A stretch of 64,000 nucleotides of DNA from Calycina herbarum (GCA_001414485.1 LLEY01000016.1:310001-374000); one strand, 5' to 3'. Counted from the stretch's first letter, positions 30,927 to 42,801 are shown. Translations and numbers: made by a program. The notes: generated by a model not told the origin, from the letters alone.

Positions 30927-33900
30927 TCAAGAACGGAACCTTGAGGTAAGCTTTCGAAATAGCTTGTGCCGTTTTGATATCGAGGGGAGCTTTTTGATAC
31001 CACGATGCGACGATCCTGCGGACATCTTGTCCGCGCGCTCTTCTATTTCAACTGGAGCTTTATTCGCCAGTACGGCATCTAGAGCACATAATTGGTCCCG
31101 CAAAGTCTCGGACTTAGCATAATCAGGTCCGAATACTTGTTCATACCCACGTAATGCCTTTGAAAACATAATCCTGGCCTTCGCTAGATCAGCTTGACAT
31201 TCGAAAAGAAGGCCTAGGTTTATGATCGTGATTAGCGCCGGGATGTAAGTCGTAATATTATCTATACCGAGGGCCTTCTCGTAGCCTTGCAGCGCCCGCT
31301 GGTACATCTGCTCGGCCTCGACCAGCTTACCTTGGTCTTTGTAAAGGTTCCCCAGGTTATTAACCGTGTTAAGCGTCGACGTGTGCTCTGGACCCCATGC
31401 CTTCTCGTAGCCTCGCAGCGCCCGCTGATATATCTCCTCGGCCTCGACTAGCTTGCCTTGGTCTTTGTAGAGGTTCCCTAGGTTATTGACCGTGTTAAGC
31501 GTCGACGTGTGCTCTGGACCCCATGCCTTCTCCTTGCCTCGCAGCGCCCGCTGGTACATCTGCTCGGCCTCGACTAGCTTGCCTTGATCGGCGTAGAGGA
31601 CCCCCAGGTTGTTGACCGTGGCGAGCGTCGACGTGTGCTCTGGACCCCATGCCTTCTCGTAGCCTCGCAGCGCCCGCTGGTACATCTGCTCGGCCTCGAC
31701 TAGCTTGCCTTGGTCTCTGTAGAGGAGCCCCAGGTTGTTGACCGTGTCGAGCGTCGACGTGTGCTCTGGACCCCATGCCTTCTCGTAGCCTCGCAGCGCT
31801 CGCTGGTACATCTCCTCGGCCTCGACCAGCTTGCCTTGGTCTTTGTAAAGGTTCCCCAGGTTATTGACCGTAGCGAGCGTCGACGTGTGCTCTGGACCCC
31901 ATGCCTTCTCCTTGCCTCGCAGCGCCCGCTGGTATATCTGCTCGGCCTCGACCAGCTTGCCTTGATCGACGTAAAGGATCCCCAGGTTATTAACTGTGTC
32001 GAGCGTCGACGTGTGCTCTGGACCCCATGCCTTCTCCTTGCCTCGCAACGCCCGCTGGTACATCTGCTCGGCCTCGACCAGCTTGCCTTGGTCTCTGTAA
32101 AGGAGCCCCAGGTTATTGACCGTGTCGAGCGTCGACGTGTGCTCTGGACCCCATGCCTTCTCCTTGCCTCGCAGCGCTCGCTGGTACATCTGCTCGGCTT
32201 CGACCAGCTTGCCCTGGTCGGCATAAAGGAACCCCAATCTATGACATTCCCACGCAATGTCATCGTCTGAAACCAAGCTGTTTGAAACTATATGTGAACA
32301 CCTCCCTGCATGCTGGAGAAGCCGACGTCGTATCAACCATGGCTGAATATCCTCCTCTCCGGGAACATGTGCTCCCACGAACTTCAGAGCTAGCCTAGCT
32401 AGATCGCAATCCCACTCTTGGTTCAAAGCGTGAATTGTCCATGAGTGCACGCATCCATGAATGCTATACCCTTTAGACTCGATCCATTCTTGTGAAGACG
32501 TGGCTACCTCCACTAGCCCATGGTCACTCAAAACCCGCACCGCACTGTCGAAGCTTAACTCGTCTTTAGTGAGCGCTTGTATCCATTCTGGGTCCTTAGA
32601 ATCGCTATGTCGAAGAAGCTCAAACCAAAGGTCCTGGTTATCAAAATACGCCCAGAGGCGAAGTAGATTTGCCGAGAGGGGGTTCTGCTGTTTGACGTTG
32701 TCAAATGAGATCTGCCATGTGGAGTAAAGCGTTCGGTCTTCGTATGAGCTTAGCTCAGGACTCGTCTCCTTGAGCCTCACCCATGATTCCCGATATAAGC
32801 GAAGATAATCTGAGAAACTCCTCGCTGTTCGATCGAGGTATGCTCCAGCGGTAGCTAATGCAAGTGGGAGTCCATCTAATTCTTTAGCAAGATTCACAGC
32901 ATCGGGATCTGGCATTTAAGGTTAGAAAAGTAATATTAAACTTAGAACGTCCTTACCCGTTATCAGCCCTTGTCGTCTCGACACGGTTGACAAAATCTCA
33001 AGGCTATCACGAATATCGCCGAGCTTCCGAATAGGGATAAGATGGCCAATTTTGACTTGCGACGACCGCGTAGTGATGATAATTGACCCTTGATATGATT
33101 CGGGGAGGAAGTTTCTGATATCCACAGCCGTAGGATCCGTCCTACTAGGCAGTTTAGGGTTGTCGTAGTTATTATAGATCATCAGCCATCGTGTGTTATT
33201 AAGTAGACTCAGCCACGCTTTTACAGCGGCTACCACCTCGTCAAGGTCTTGGTTCGTATCCATATTGCTTAGCCGGATAGCCGAGGGATGATCTCTTTGG
33301 ATTTGCTTTGCTATCTTAACAAAACTCTGCTTCAGAGTATCCTCATCGTTGATGTTCAGCCAAAAAATCCCTGAGTACTCGTCCTTGTGCCGCTTCGCAT
33401 ATGCAACACTGAGCTGTGTCTTGCCAATTCCACCTAATCCGTGAAGAACAACGGCGCGGCGGGAGCCATCGCCTTTGAGTGTCTCGTGTATTTTCGAGAG
33501 CTCATCTTCCCTGGCCACGAAATATTCGACGTCGGTAACATCAGAGAGGCTGAAGGCGACTGAGAAGTCCTCGCGCTTAGATCCTGATCAAGTCAGCAGC
33601 TTCCTAGTACACAGATTCACCTTGACACTTAATGGCTGCTAGTGATAAAAGTGAAGGACTAACCCTTTGAGGCCTTATCGATCTCCTCTCGGAGTCGCTT
33701 CAAGGCCTTCTCTCTCCCTTCGCCATAGATAACCGGTATACTGATATCGAAAATGCCGAGGAGCGAGTATGCCTTGTCTTCTTCGTAAGTTGTCTTCCGT
33801 CGTTCTGCCCATGACATCCGCTCAGCGATGCTAAAATTAGGCAAAGGGCTTCCTCGAAGAGCTTTAGCAGGAATTCCTGTTATTTCGCAGACATGTCGTT

Positions 33901-34396
33901 CTAGAGTTGACTTGTCGCCTAATAGCTTCCCTTCTTTCGAGAAGAATTCAACTGACGTCGGAGCAATGAGCTCTTGCAGGGTCCAGCCTCGAGTAAACCA
34001 TCTACTTTTCCGAAATGCCGATTTCCAGGCCAGGTCGTTGGTGTTAACAGCAGTTTTCAACACATCCGGCAGATAGACGTAGCATTTAGTCGACTCACGG
34101 TACCAGCGGTACATAGAGTTGATGGCTTCTGAGAGCTCGGCGCTGCTCGATTTGTCGATGCAGCAGGTGTCCACCCAAAAGTATTGCAAGCCGTCACGCC
34201 TAGCCTGTTCTCCGCAGAACCGTATCTTAATATAGCCAGCCTTCTTCGTGCCGGTACGATTTTGCAGATCTTCAAAGGTCACCTCCTCCGCGTCCCATGT
34301 GTGCGAAAGTATAGCATATGTCTGGGGAATCTTATCGGCAAAGAACGTGGTCAGGCTGAACTCGCCATCGTCGTTGTATTGAAGTAGGCGTATCAT
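30927..34396 (-). CDS. NLR-type receptor, HET - NB-ARC - TPR (heterokaryon-incompatibility family)
   Basis: Three exons, 34396-33664, 33583-32957 and 32908-30927, join in frame to 1113 codons without a stop. Residues 1-240 form a HET domain (YAILSHTW 27-34, WVDTCCIDK 74-82, SRWFTRGWTLQELIAP 131-146), the effector that triggers cell death in fungal incompatibility. NB-ARC follows: Walker A GLGGIGKT 293-300, RNBS-B-like GSIIITTRSSQV 410-421, GLPLAL 466-471 and an MHD-like HGCVHSW near 604-610. In Walker B (WLMIYNNYDNP, 377-387) Asn382 stands where the first Asp is expected. The C-terminal sensor is a kinesin-light-chain-type TPR array, 678-1013, with a degenerate ninth unit to about 1060, then a basic tail. 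The start ATG (TAAAATGA context) opens the canonical HET N-terminus MIRLLQYNDDGEFSL. Expected role: cytosolic non-self or pathogen sensing leading to regulated cell death. It may be expressed; the Asn382 change could impair ATP hydrolysis. Confidence 0.95.
31356..32237 (-). repeat. Seven tandem 126-bp TPR units inside the NLR gene
   Basis: Seven complete 42-residue units (each LGxLYxDQGKLVEAE then YQRALRG...) begin at 32237, 32111, 31985, 31859, 31733, 31607 and 31481. An eighth begins at 31355 and diverges after ALQGYEKALG. Differences are confined to unit positions 3 (F, L, I, N, L, V, N), 6 (A, R, V, K, R, A, K), 16 (Q/E), 17 (M/I), 25 (K/Y) and 38 (D/A/N). Such near identity with few variable sites indicates recent repeat exchange. 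Long antisense frames across the array are by-products of the repeat. Confidence 0.95.
32909..32956 (-). other. Intron 2 of the NLR gene (48 nt)
   Basis: Donor GTAAGG, branch site TTCTAAC, acceptor CCAG. It falls after the first base of a codon. Splicing joins LIT to DPDAVNLAKELDGLPLAL, restoring the NB-ARC GLPL segment. Confidence 0.92.
33584..33663 (-). other. Intron 1 of the NLR gene (80 nt)
   Basis: Donor GTTAGT, branch site GCTGAC, acceptor TCAG. It falls after the first base of a codon. Splicing joins the end of the HET exon (DKASKG) to SKREDFSVAFSLSDV, the linker leading into the NB-ARC domain. Confidence 0.92.
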
Positions 34397-34974
34397 TTTA
34401 CTAGCATCGAGACGAGTTCTTGGTGAGCGTTAAGTAGCTAAGTCGGCATACGTGCGACGTCGTTTATTGAGTTGGAAGAGGACGTTGGTTGAGGTGCTCA
34501 TGTCGACAGCTGAACGCAGCCTCGCGTGAATGGTGGCATCGTTGTGCATCGCTACAAGCGCGCAAGGCCTGCCAATCACTAGGCAGTTACTGCAGGAAGA
34601 GAATGATACAAGAAGCCTGTTGAGTAGAGGAGCGTTGACTCGTCGTATTGCAACTGGTGTTAACACTACCTTCTCCGATGAAAGGTGGATTGTAACTGTC
34701 GTCGTTGTTATCATCAGTATAGTATCACCAGGAAGAAGGTAAACGGACCTGTCTGCACAGCCACAGGCCTACTAGCCACAGGGGCCGAACTTTGGGTATG
34801 GTTTATTAGGTAAGAAAACGGAGTCGATCTGGCGGATTAGAGGTACCGACCGGCGCGCCGACACTACATCAATTTGCGCCACACGGCAGCCACAAGCCTA
34901 GCGATGACTTCTCAGTAGTCCTGAAAGGCTCAGAGGGCCGCATAAGGATGGTTTATATAATTAATATCGGTTAA
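34397..34974 (-). promoter_or_regulatory. Upstream region of the NLR gene inside the unit
   Basis: About 580 bases between the start codon and the conserved R-type end, presumably promoter and 5' UTR. Overlapping short frames on both strands (34430-34742) have no recognisable protein features. No specific regulatory site could be identified. Confidence 0.45.
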
Positions 34975-35232
34975 AGCTTGATGGTGGTGTTGTGGTCGAG
35001 CAGTCCTATCATGCCATGAAATAAGGCTCTTCGCAAATCAGCGGCGACGACGACAATGCGAATATAATTTTCCAGATAGCCGAGTCAGGAGTGTTTAAAA
35101 GTGGTCACAGTATATAAATATTCGAAAATTTTGGGAATTTTCGAAATTCTCAACAGAGTCTGGATACTTGAAGTCAAGGTACCCGTTATTTTTCTCGTTA
35201 CGAAGGGTTTCTCGCTACGCAGGGACGGACGT
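34975..35232 (+). mobile_element. Right end (R type) of the NLR unit with terminal inverted repeat
   Basis: Parallels 13748-14005 over 258 bases of equal length, both starting AGCTTGATGGT and ending in the inverted repeat. The last 66 bases (35167-35232) pair with the left terminus; the end is CAGGGACGGACGT followed by TA. Confidence 0.82.
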
Positions 35233-35234
35233 TA

Positions 35235-36100
35235 TAGAGAATGTCACTTACGTTTCTTGACTAGTATTCTTAGAAAATTACATTCTGATCTATTAAGGAC
35301 TCAGTTGAACTATTTAGCGGTCAAATGTGAAACTGCGCCAAAATTACCAAGTCTATACTTCCTAGTCACTTTTAACTTTTGAGTATAACAAAGTAAGAGT
35401 ATCTAATTTAATTAAGCCAGATCCTAAAGTACTGAAAGGTATCAAATTTAGTATTAACACAGCTTTCTAGTAGTAGAATTAGCAGCAGATAGCTAATATA
35501 AGCTTAGTTACATACGCAGCGAGTTATGCGGCTAGTATGAATAGAGGAAGAAACCGCAACTATCTCTATTCTTCTTTAGCTGGTCAACGACAGCCGAGTC
35601 AACAGATGCACGGCTGAAATCTAGTTGCTTACGGCCCTGTAACGTACGCTAGGTTATTTGGAAGCTTATCCCTGGATAAATAAAAGACATGTTTATCCTA
35701 TATAAGGTTACGAGGTCTCCGGTGGTATAACCAGCGCTAGTACCTAGTGAGGTTAGCTTTCTACTACTAATTAGAAGGTTAGCTATATAGTCAGGTTTGA
35801 TCCAGATACTAAAGCCTAATACGTTATTATTCTATATATATATAAGCTTCTAGGTTTCTATAATAGTTATATATAAATACTTCTCTACTTCGTATTACGG
35901 CGCTGGTCCGTAACACGTGATTCTCGGTCCTACACGTGACCGTCAGAGCCGCAACGCTTGGACGGATTTATAACGAGATTAAAGGCTCTTTATAGTTAGT
36001 AGGAATACCTCTTTTTCGTAGAGTATATATTCCGCATTCCCTCGTTCTTAGAACTATAGCTTTAAATTCTCGAATATATATATATATACTCTTATGTCTT
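35235..36100. other. Spacer with LTR-like text, not resolved
   Basis: Partly mutated sequence. A stretch ending GATCGTAACA near 36124 and containing GTAACACGTGATTC resembles LTR ends, but no matching partner or target duplication was found. No gene is seen. Confidence 0.35.
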
Positions 36101-38700
36101 TGCCTTCAGTTATAGATCGTAACACTTCGTAAGCTTGGATTATTTAACTACTTAGGACTAGCTAGAGTAAATCTTATAAGAAATATTACCTTTACGTAAT
36201 AAATTAAGACTATAGTAATACTTTAAAAGTATGTCTTAGAAAAGAGTAAGCCTTTGTTTGTTTTATCTCTATAATAATAAACTTATAAAGATAGTAGAAT
36301 ATTTCTATAAACCTTATAAGAGCTATAAGTATAGTCTAGAGTAGTAAATTAAAGAGACGTTATTCTTAGAGCTTGAAAAATAGAGCACGTACTTCGACGT
36401 AAGAGAGCGCTGTTACTAGTCTAGTCTCTATAACTAGCCGCTACTAATAATCCGAGCTGATTTTATAGTCTATAAAAAAGAATATTAACCTATTAAAGAA
36501 TTATAATCGCTAAATAAACGATCTCGCTATTCTAGGATAACAAAGAAGTCGCTTAAAGCTAATAAAGAGTAAATATATTCTATTTAAAGCTACTTTTATT
36601 AGTAGAGTATTATTAGGCGAAATTCACTCTTTATATTTAAATCTTATATCTATGTCTATTATATACTCTTAGAGAAGTTGTAAAAATATAATTTTAAAGC
36701 TAACTTATAATAACATAGTATAATATTAGTTCTACTAACGCCTACTATAATACCGACGTATCTAACCTAGCTTCTACTAATAGAGCCTCTATTACCCTCG
36801 TATACTTCTAATTAGTCTTATATACTCTTATCCCTCGCTCGAAGTAATACTCGCGATAAGATAATCAGTCTAAAGTATAATCTTATCAAGTATCTAGATT
36901 ACTTTTGTCTTTGTAGTAAAGTGCCGAGTGTTTAGTAAGATAATATTAAGATCGAATTTACTAATCCTTAGATAATAGCTATTTAGAGAAAGTCTAAACG
37001 CTTATATCGCTCTGAAGTTTCTTCTATAGAAGGTAAAGAAGGTGCTAAATCTAAGAGTATTATTACTAAGTATAAAATAGTATCTTACCTATCTAAAGCA
37101 ATTATTAAAGATAAAAATACTATAAATAAAGAGAGTTATTTCAGAGTAATAGAAGCCGAGGGTTTTAAGAAGAAACACTGGCTTTCTAAGCGGTTATTTA
37201 AAGAGTTTAGCCGATCTTTTAAATTCGATATCTACGTTGATTAGAACTACGTTTAGACCTCGTTTAAAAATAGTCTTCTTATAATTATTATCTCTAAGAC
37301 TAAGAGATATAAGAGGTATAAGAGTAATATCTTCTAAGTTACTATAACTAATAGTTAAGTATATAAGTATAATAAGTAGAGGTAAAATCTAGAATTAGTA
37401 AATAGTAATATTATATAAGTATAGCCTGCTCTATATATCTTATAGAGAGAGGTAAAGAGAGATAGTTCTTTTTAATTATAAGAAGAATTAATCTTATATT
37501 ATTTAACTATATATTTAATTTATCGACATAGAATAAGCGTCTGTTTATTTATTATAGTAAAGCTTTAAAAACTATAGTATCTAGAGAGTACCTCTAAAAC
37601 TAGCTAGAGATAGAAGCCGAATATAGCAGCCTCTAGAAATAGTACCTCGTAAGAATATCCTCTGCTCCTAGATAGCCTATAATTATAAGCTAGAAATAGA
37701 GGAAAGAAATAAAATCTAAGGACTTAGGTATATAAGATTTTACTTCTATTACTCTCGATAGGTTAAGCGATTAATTCAAAGATTACTATACCTAAGATAG
37801 GTATATAGTAGGTTTTTATCGGATTTAGCCTCGGTTAGAATATAAGACTTCTATCTAAGCTATAGTAGTATAGTTAAGGATTATAAGATAACAGCTTAAC
37901 GATTAAGTAATATAAATCGGTCTAAATAGAATAAAAAATATAGAGAGAAATTATTAGAATATATAAGTAAAGTCTATAGTACCTATCGCTTTTATTACTA
38001 ATATACGCTTTAGAAGATAGATTAGAGATTATAATAGAACTATTCTAAGTAAGGCTTAAATCTAGCCTCGACGATATATATATCTAGGAGAGATTAACTA
38101 ATAAGAAGCACCTGTTCTCTAAGAATATAAGCGACTACTTAGTCGGTACTCTTAAGAAGTTATATAGTAAAATTAGTCTATTATTTAAGATAGTTAGAAA
38201 GAACAAATTATACTAGCGTATCGCTAGAAGCGTAGAAATAACAGTATATAAAATTATACGTGTTTAATTCAAGCTAACTTTAAGTAGATACACTGCTCTA
38301 AAGACGGTGTAAGCTTTAATTCAAAAATTTATAAACTGTAAAACTGCTTAGTTAGACAGGCGAGCGAGATTAAGGAATAGTAGAAACGAGCTGAATTAGA
38401 GGCGGATATAAGATAGTAGGTAGAAACAAAGATTATCAAGCTATAGATAACTTTGGAAGAATCTTAGAGAGATAGAGAAAGGCTAGAAATAGATTTATAG
38501 GAGTGTAAGTTATATACTAAGTAGTACTAAATTAGAGCTAGTAAATACGACATAGCTCTAAGAAAAGTCTTAATCTATCTCGAGAAAGCGAAGTCTAAAC
38601 TCGATAGATAAAGATATTACTAGATATCTTATATTAATAATTAAATAAAGACAGCTTTAAAACTATATATTAAATTAGATAAAAAAGAGTATACTTAAAT
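36101..38700 (+). pseudogene. RIP-riddled plus-strand frame, unidentified (part 1)
   Basis: A frame interrupted almost only by TAG/TAA can be followed in blocks, for example KYKIVSYLSKAIIKDKNTIN near 37060 and KKHLFSKNISDYLVGTLKKL near 38105. It suggests a once long transposon or multi-copy gene product rich in Lys, Ile and Leu. No catalytic motif was recognised. Confidence 0.4.
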
Positions 38701-41700
38701 TAAATAATAAATTAATACTTTCTACGCTATACTATTTCTAACAGATGCCTCTAGACGTAAATTATAATCTAAGGCGTAGTTGCTAATTTAGCCTTGATTA
38801 GCTTATAATTCTAAGAGCTTTTAGAATAAGTTACCGATGCTATAGACGTGTTTAACGTTAAAGCTCTTAATAGGCGTTGTAATAGCCTTGTCGGACAGCT
38901 TATTACAGCTTTAGAAGTTCGTAATAGTACTATAGAGGACTTTACTATAGATTCGCTCTCTCTTATTCTTTTAGTTCTTATACGATAGCTTCTTCGTAGA
39001 AGGTATAGCCTAATTAACCCCGCGGTTTTAATATTATATTCGCTTATTAAGTCGTTGTTTAATATCTCTGATTTATACTTAGAGTTAAGGTCTAATAGAT
39101 CACTGCTTTTAGAGCTTACTAAACGCTAGGATAATCCTATAGATAATATACTATAACGGCTTCTCGATCTTCCTCTTAGCCTTTTTTTCTTATATACTTT
39201 CTAAGCTATTAGAGACGATGCTAGGGTTGATTCTATACTATGCTTCCGAACGCGCTCTCTCTATATTTCTATACTAGGTTTAGCTTTAAGAGTAGAAGAA
39301 AGCTCTCTTAGTAGTATAAGTTCCTACTTTCTTAGTTAACCTCTTTTCCTCTTTATACTTGTTTTACCTTTAGGTATAAGTTAATCGTCGAGCTAGTAAG
39401 ATAAGGTTTCTATAGTCTTATTTACGAACTCTATTTATAATTTCTTATCTAACCTAGTTTATAAACTTAAATACTTAGGATCCTTCTTTAATAAAATACG
39501 GCTTAAAAAGTCATAGACTAAACTTCTAAAGATTATAGCAGTGAGCGTTCTAACTATAATACTATAGCTTATCTATAGAACTAAAAGCTAAGTTATAGCA
39601 CGGATTAGAACACGGAACAGCTTTAGCTCTATTAATAGTTAATTTATATATCTTTTCTAATTTTGAAAAATAATTATTTAAGTGCTTCTTCTAGTAATAG
39701 ATGTTCTTATATTACTTATATCTAATAGTAGTAGGTAATTTCAGATTAAAGAGGTAAAATATATACTATACCGCAGTTGTAGATATATACTAATACTTGA
39801 TTTAATTAAATTATACTAATAGCTCTTTATGATTATTAATATATTACTAACAGTAGTTCTACTATTTAACGTCGTTAGTAATCTATTTATTATATTAGAG
39901 ATATAGCTTTATAAATCTATACTTGTTTCTAAGATATATTATTCGACACTAGAATATATAGTCTTATTAATTAGCTACCGGGATTCTATAAGTAAATAAT
40001 TAGCCCTGGTTTCCAGATTTAAGGTAGCAGGCTCTTTAAAGAGATTACGAACGATTCTATTAATAGACTACACGTTACCTCTAGGTAATAGCTATTCTTT
40101 AGCCGTAGACTAGAGTAATAAGCTATCTTCGGATTCTCTTAATATAGTCTAATTATATTGTAAATAGCGCTGCGGCCTTTCTTACTACGGAGTAGGACCT
40201 GTAGAAAGAGTAATAATACTAATTTATTACGTAGTAGATCTAGACAACGGATACGATTAAAGAAACTTAATAGAGATATAATAGAGGCTTATATATTAAG
40301 GATATTACGTAGTTAAAGTCTTTGCTACTTCTAAAGCTCGTTAGATATAAGTTAGCGCCTATGCTAATAAACTTCGTCGTAGTAATTATAAAAAGCTTTG
40401 ATCTTATCCTTCTTAACTAGGAGCTTTAGCTTCTCGCCTAAGTTTATAATCTCTTCGCTAAGAGCTATAAAGTCGGTTCGTTAGACTAGATCCGCTATAA
40501 CTTTAGCTAGTAAAGATTACTCTATCTACGGCGGCTATTATAGAGATATACTATAGAAGACCTTAAATATAAACCCGTGTAATCTAGTACTCTACTAGCT
40601 AGTAGTACTATTAATCGTGCTTATCGAGGACGTATATCTAGGTAAGAAGATATTATATCTATGTCTAGTAAACTGCTTTCTTATATCCTTAGAATAGCTA
40701 TTCGCTATAACTATAAGCCTTATAATAACACGGTAGGAGAGGTCTTATTAAACTTACTCTTTGCTTTAATAAGAGCTTCTCTTCTATTATAATAATCTAT
40801 AAAGTTTACTAGGAAACCTGCTCTATAACCTAGCTTTACCTTCTAAGTAGCTGACGTGCTAGCTTTCTCGATCTAGTCTATAGAACCGTTTATATTAAAT
40901 GTCTAAAAGAAAGGTACCTCTAATATCTCTTCCTTTATTCAGAGATAGTATACCGTATCTATAAGTAGTAGCGGAATCGTAAAAATTTCCTCTTTAGAGT
41001 AGTAATCTTAGAAAGTATTATTTACTAAAGTAATTACAAGTGTAGAAAGTATTATATACGTAAATAGCGGTTCTATATTCTTATATATTCTATGTTATAG
41101 TCTTCTAAATTTTATATTAGATTACTAGGTATTAATATTAGGCCTCTAGTAGAAAAGCTTATCTCTAGAGAATTAAAGATATTCTCTTTATATCTCTAAT
41201 TAAGTAAATAGTAGTCTCTATCTCTTCTTACTTATTCTTAATTACGATAAAGTTTATATACTACTTTTATATCTTAATTAGACTTCTCTGTCGATTTATA
41301 AGATTAGAAGACCTACCTTATATAGTAATCCGCGGCTAGAGCCTTTCTACGTACTTAACTTAATAAACTCGCTAACTCTACTTAAACTATAAATACTTAA
41401 GAGTTACCTTCTATAGTTATTTACTAATGTTCCCCCGTAGCTGTATTAGTACTAGTCTTTTGTCTATATATATTCTATTAAGATTCGAAAATATAGCACT
41501 GTTAAGTAATACTATATACGGATCTCCGATAATATAGTAGCTCGGAACTTAGCGGTTTTTATATACTAGAAGAAGTAAGTAGGATAACAGAGTATCTATA
41601 GATAGAATAGGTATAAACTCGATATATAGATAATAATACTTCGTACTGAATCTGTTTATTATAAGATCTCTACTACTAGGTAGTAAGAAAATCTATGAAT

Positions 41701-42130
41701 CTTTACCTTACTATAGTATACCTAATATTCTTCTTCTTACCCGTGCTCCGGTCTATCCTTTACGTAGTATTCTAGCCTGTTATATAGTAATCTATAAAGT
41801 GCTTTAGTGTTTTTAGACCGTAAGAGCTCGTTCTAGAATATCTTTTCTCGTACCTGTTCTATAATATATAAACTTAGTAGATGCTCTCTCTTAGGTACGC
41901 TGGGCCTCTGAACGTACTTATCCTAGAGATCTAGTATTCGATTATAGTTGATCTCAGTTCTAAGCTGAATAAAGCTAGGCACTAGGTTACCGTTGATATC
42001 GGTCTTCTTAACTAGCCGTGCTCTATTCAGCTCGGCAGTATCGAAGATATCGGCTATAGTCTTCTTCTACTACCTGACTATAACGTACTATAGATAATAG
42101 GAGAAAGATAAGAGTAGATGAGATTATAGT
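38701..42130 (+). pseudogene. RIP-riddled plus-strand frame, unidentified (part 2)
   Basis: A second block in one frame, including SLVGQLITALEVRNSTIED near 38890, PAVLILYSLIKSLFNISDLY near 39025 and LLIDYTLPLGNSYSLAVD near 40060. The even spread of TAG/TAA at probable Gln/Trp codons points to a dead repeated gene of over 1000 codons. I do not recognise the family; it may be one element with the preceding block. Confidence 0.4.
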
Positions 42131-42801
42131 TGAGAAAGGGAGGGCTTAACAGAGCTAAGGCTAGGAGTAGGATTCGTAAGTATAGAAAAGGTAAAGTAAA
42201 TATAATAAGATATAAAAAGGAATAGAGTAGAGTTATATATACCGGATAAGATTAAAACAGTGGCTATAGGAGAAGAAAAAGGCACACTTGTATAGTAAGA
42301 CAGCTTAGCTAGACCTAGGGTTAGCTTACTAGGGATTTCTAGGACAGAGCTATAATTAGATATCTCGTAGGCTGCTTATATAAAGACTAACTATCTTATA
42401 GCATCGCTAAAAGTTATATAAGAAGGTTAACACCTAGCAGAGAGCTAACTAGATAGGGGCAGCCCTCTAAGCAGAGGGGGAGCACGGGGGAGCGTAGAAA
42501 GAGACGAGAGAGAGTCGAGGGCGAGTAAAGTAGTATACGATAACTAAGCGAGTACTCCCTAGCGGGCAACCTTTTAGAGAAGGTATATATATATATTATA
42601 TTCTTTATAAGTATTCTAGGTATACGAAGTATAACTATTTATACTTACTAGCGTAGTACTAGCTATAATAATCCTAGTTATATACGACTAGATTACGTAC
42701 GTCTACGTGATCAGGTACTACCGAGGTTCTGCCGAGGGCTCGCTTAGTATAGATAAATAGAGATAGTAGTATAATCTATAACTAAAGGCAAAGGTATAAG
42801 A
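42131..42801. other. RIP-mutated spacer before the outer Gypsy
   Basis: A/T-rich sequence with short GC-richer islands (for example near 42470-42500, GGGGGAGCACGGGGGAG). No frame or repeat is recognised. Confidence 0.35.

Larger units (their letters stand above)
30357..35232. mobile_element. TIR-bounded unit carrying the HET-NB-ARC-TPR gene
   Basis: A 4876-bp segment whose two ends are inverted repeats. The first 28 bases are identical (starting ACGTCCGTCCCTGCGTAGCG), and 58 of the first 66 match. TA lies immediately outside each end (30355-30356, 35233-35234). The pair shares a terminus variant seen at no other transposon end in the window. The left ~378 bases match the L-type end at 15998, and the right 258 bases match, without length change, the R-type end at 13748-14005, which belongs to a pogo-like element. 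No transposase is encoded inside. I read this as one non-autonomous element with an NLR gene as cargo. The alternative, two independent partial insertions flanking the gene, is less likely given the matched termini. Confidence 0.7.

Noticed and set aside
31710..32270. Long plus-strand open frame (186 codons) and an overlapping minus-strand frame (187 codons) across the TPR array
   Set aside because: They are alternative-frame readings of the 126-bp repeat, which repeats in phase in all frames. Only the frame spliced to HET-NB-ARC has domain content.
34430..34742. Overlapping 94- and 70-codon frames on opposite strands upstream of the NLR gene
   Set aside because: No recognisable domain, low-complexity Val/Thr composition, and a position in the presumed promoter. 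Nothing supports either one as a gene.
35101..35382. 93-codon plus-strand frame across the right terminus of the NLR unit
   Set aside because: It reads through the terminal inverted repeat (the segment FSLRRDGR also appears from the other end at 30354-30545), so it is a translation of the repeat rather than a gene.
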